Source of the DNA: Coriaria nepalensis
Lineage: Eukaryota > Streptophyta > Magnoliopsida > Cucurbitales > Coriariaceae
Length of the DNA: 64,000 nt
Assembly: GCA_027186245.1 (NCBI GenBank)
Contig: CP114481.1
Coordinates: forward strand, 40,641,501 to 40,705,500
Direction of reading: 5' to 3'
Positions 61,730 to 64,000 of this stretch are shown one piece after another. Position numbers and translations under genes: made by a program. The notes beneath the pieces were generated by a model that worked only from the letters and a program-made list of their open reading frames with translations, did not search any database and was not told the origin of the DNA. The number at the start of each line of letters is the position of its first letter. The stretch's first letter is position 1.

Positions 61730-64000
61730 GAAAGTGTGCATTCGTTTAACCTTAAAATCATTTCAATGAGTTATTTCAAGTAAATAACTTATTTCAAAGC
61801 AAGTCAAACGAATTCTAGTTTTGCACTACAGACACAACTTTTGTGCATAACTTGCAAATGATCATTGCAACGATAGCGTGCATTCGTTTATCCTTAAAAT
61901 CATTTCAATGAGTCATTTCAAGTCAATAACTTATTTCAAAGCAAGTCGAACGAATTCATGTTTTGCACTACAGACACAAGTTTTGTGCATAACATGCAAA
62001 TGATCATTGCAAGGAAAGTGTGCATTCGTTTAACCTTAAAATCATTTCAATGAGTCATTTCAAGTCAATAACTTATGTCAAAGCAAGTCGAACGAATTCT
62101 AGTTTTGAACTACACACACAACTTTTGTGCATAACATGCAAATGATCATTGCAAGGAAAGTGTGCATTCGTTTAACCTTAAAATCATTTCAATGAGTCAT
62201 TCCAAGTCAATAACTTATTTCAAAGCAAGTCGAACGAATTCAACTTTTGCACTACAGACACAAGTTTTGTGCATAACATGCAAATGATCATTGCAAGGAA
62301 AGTGTGCATTCGTTTAACCTTAAAATCATTTCAATGAGTCATTTCAAGTCAATAACTTATGTCAAAGCAAGTCGAACGAATTCTAGTTTTCCAGTACAGA
62401 CATAACTTTTGTGCATAACTTGCAAATGATCATTGCAAGGAAAGTGTGCATTCGTTTAACCTTAAAATCATTTCAATGACTCATTTCAAGTCAATAACTT
62501 ATTTCAAAGCAATTCGGATGAATTCTGTTTTTGCACTACAAACACAAGTTTTGTGCATAACTTGCAAATGATCATTTCAAGAAAAGTGTGCATTCATTTA
62601 ACCTTAAAATCATTTCAATCAGTCATTTCAAGTCAATATCATATTTCAAAGCAATTCAAACGAATTCTATTTTTGCACTACAAACACAACGTTTGTGCAT
62701 AACTTGCAAATGATCAATGCAAGGAAAGTGTCCATTCGTTTAACCTTAAAATCATTTAAATGAGTCATTTCAAGTCAATAACTTATTTCAAAGCAAGTCG
62801 AACGAATTCAAGTTTTGCACTACAGACACAAGTTTTGTGCATAACATGCAAATGATCATTGCAAGGAAAGTGTGCATTGGTTTAACCTTAAAATCATTTC
62901 AATGAGTCATTTCAAGTCAATAACTTATGTCAAAGCAAGTCGAACGAATTCTAGTTTTGCACTACACACACAACTTTTGTGCATAACATGCAAATGATCA
63001 TTGCAAGGAAAGTGTGCATTTGTTTAACCTTAAAATCATTTCAATGAGTCATTTCAAGTCCATAACTTATTTCAAAGCAAGTCGAACGAATTCATGTTTT
63101 GCACTACAAACACAACTTTTGTGCATAACTTGCAAATGATCAATGCAAGGAAAGTGTCCATTCGTTTAACCTTAAAATCATTTAAATGAGTCATTTCAAG
63201 TCAATAACTTATTTCAAAGCAAGTCGAACGAATTCAAGTTTTGCACTACAGACACAAGTTTTGTGCATAACATGCAAATGATCATTGCAAGGAAAGTGTG
63301 CATTGGTTTAACCTTAAAATCATTTCAATGAGTCATTTCAAGTCAATAACTTATGTCAAAGCAAGTCGAACGAATTCTAGTTTTGCACTACACACACAAC
63401 TTTTGTGCATAACATGCAAATGATCATTGCAAGGAAAGTGTGCATTCGTTTAACCTTAAAATCATTTCAATGAGTCATTTCAAGTCAATAACTTATTTCA
63501 AAGCAAGTCGAACGAATTCAAGTTTTGCACTACAGACGCAAGTTTTGTGCATAACATGCAAATGATCATTGCAAGGAAAGTGTGCATTCGTTTATCCTTA
63601 AAATCATTTCAATGAGGCATTTCAAGTCAATCACTTATTTCAAAGCAATTCGAACGAATTCTGTTTTTGCACTACAAACACAAGTTTTGTGCATAACTTC
63701 CAAATGATCATTGCAAGGAAAGTGTGCATTCGTTTAACCTTAAAATCATTTCAATGAGTCATTACAAGTCAATAAGTTATGTCAAAGCAATTCGAACGAA
63801 TTCAAGTTTTGCACTACAGACACAAGTTTTGTGCATAACATGCAAATGATCATTGCAAGGAAAGTGTGCATTCGTTTAACCTTAAAATCATTTCAATGAG
63901 TCATTTCAAGTCAATAACTTATTTCAAAGCAAGTCGAACGAATTCAAGTTTTGCACTACAGACGCAAGTTTTGTGCATAACATGCAAATGATCATTGCAA
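61646..64000. repeat. Higher-order repeat, 18 monomers, copy 2, cut by window end
   Basis: Follows 59,090-61,444 at 2,556 bp to the last base, with rare differences such as GTGTGCATTCG near 62,160 where copy 1 has GTGTCCATTCG. The final monomer begins at 63,860 and lacks only its last base, so the array certainly continues beyond the window. Confidence 0.85.

Larger units (their letters stand above)
1..64000. repeat. 142-bp satellite DNA array, 451 head-to-tail monomers
   Basis: The same 142-bp unit begins at 1, 143, 285 and so on, and the last one begins at 63860. All copies have one orientation. The phase drifts by only 41 bp over the window, which I account for as four 8-bp deletions, nine 1-bp losses in the T-run before GCAC between 4,346 and 10,720, two 1-bp losses near 18,270 and 18,415, one near 58,625, and three 1-bp gains at 32,001, 35,410 and 52,309. 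No foreign sequence interrupts it and both ends run out of the window. Almost every monomer keeps GAATTC, ATGATCAT, and TTTTGTGCATAA or a one-base variant. Arrays of this size and monomer length are characteristic of centromeric or other constitutive heterochromatin in eukaryotes. A centromeric role is inference, since no sequence motif here proves it. I do not recognise the family. Confidence 0.98.

Noticed and set aside
1..64000. CRISPR array
   Set aside because: There are no short direct repeats separated by unique spacers; the whole 142-bp unit repeats without any variable spacer, and no cas gene is present.
1..64000. Transposon, LTR or tandem-inserted mobile element
   Set aside because: No coding remnant, terminal repeat, polypurine tract, poly-A tail or target-site duplication interrupts the monomer phase at any point.
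1..64000. Telomeric or subtelomeric repeat
   Set aside because: No TTTAGGG or TTAGGG runs are seen on either strand.
1..64000. Naming the host species or a published satellite family
   Set aside because: The monomer looks plant-like to me but I cannot match it to a family from memory; a similarity search of the 142-bp consensus against repeat databases would decide.

Overview
The whole window is one uninterrupted satellite DNA array. A single AT-rich monomer of 142 bp is repeated head to tail, always in the same orientation, from base 1 to base 64000. Following the monomer start (the GAAAG of GAAAGTGTGC) through the window gives 451 monomers, the last one lacking its final base. The length fits 451 x 142 minus 41 bp. 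I account for that difference as four 8-bp deletions, twelve 1-bp deletions and three 1-bp insertions. I see no gene, no RNA gene, no transposon insertion, no inversion and no unique sequence. The first monomer is 34% GC (48 of 142) and carries three CpGs, an EcoRI site and a GATC site.

Organism: megabase-type satellite arrays of nucleosome-sized, AT-rich monomers with nested higher-order repeats are typical of eukaryotic centromeres or pericentromeric and subtelomeric heterochromatin. A plant is my leading guess from monomer style, but this is inference. I do not recognise the family and do not assign a species. Nothing here suggests a bacterial or viral genome.

Layout: (1) About 1-9,900 is built from a small set of monomer subtypes arranged in 16-, 14- and 12-monomer higher-order units, with several monomers 1 bp short. 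(2) About 9,900-17,000 holds two consecutive 1,980-bp units of 14 monomers plus a partial third, each marked by a monomer with an 8-bp deletion. (3) About 17,000-22,000 is a transition zone with short local duplications (1, 2, 3, 7 and 8 monomers), where left-hand subtypes disappear and right-hand subtypes appear. (4) About 22,000-59,000 is a mosaic of right-hand subtypes with units of 4, 6, 8, 14, 20, 21 and 24 monomers. It also has long-range copies 105 and 143 monomers apart. (5) About 59,090-64,000 is an 18-monomer unit of 2,556 bp and most of its second copy, which runs out of the window.

How it works together: no gene products act here. The pattern of many overlapping unit lengths, all whole multiples of one monomer, is what unequal crossing-over and gene conversion produce in a homogenising satellite. 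Two duplications (28,281-30,019 and 39,893-43,521) look identical by eye and are probably the youngest events. Within each monomer three symmetric motifs recur with the 142-bp period: a 20-odd-bp dyad around ATGATCAT, an ATGAGTCAT bZIP-type palindrome, and in one subclass a 14-bp inverted repeat. All alignments and offsets were made by eye from printed coordinates; breakpoints are accurate to about one monomer.
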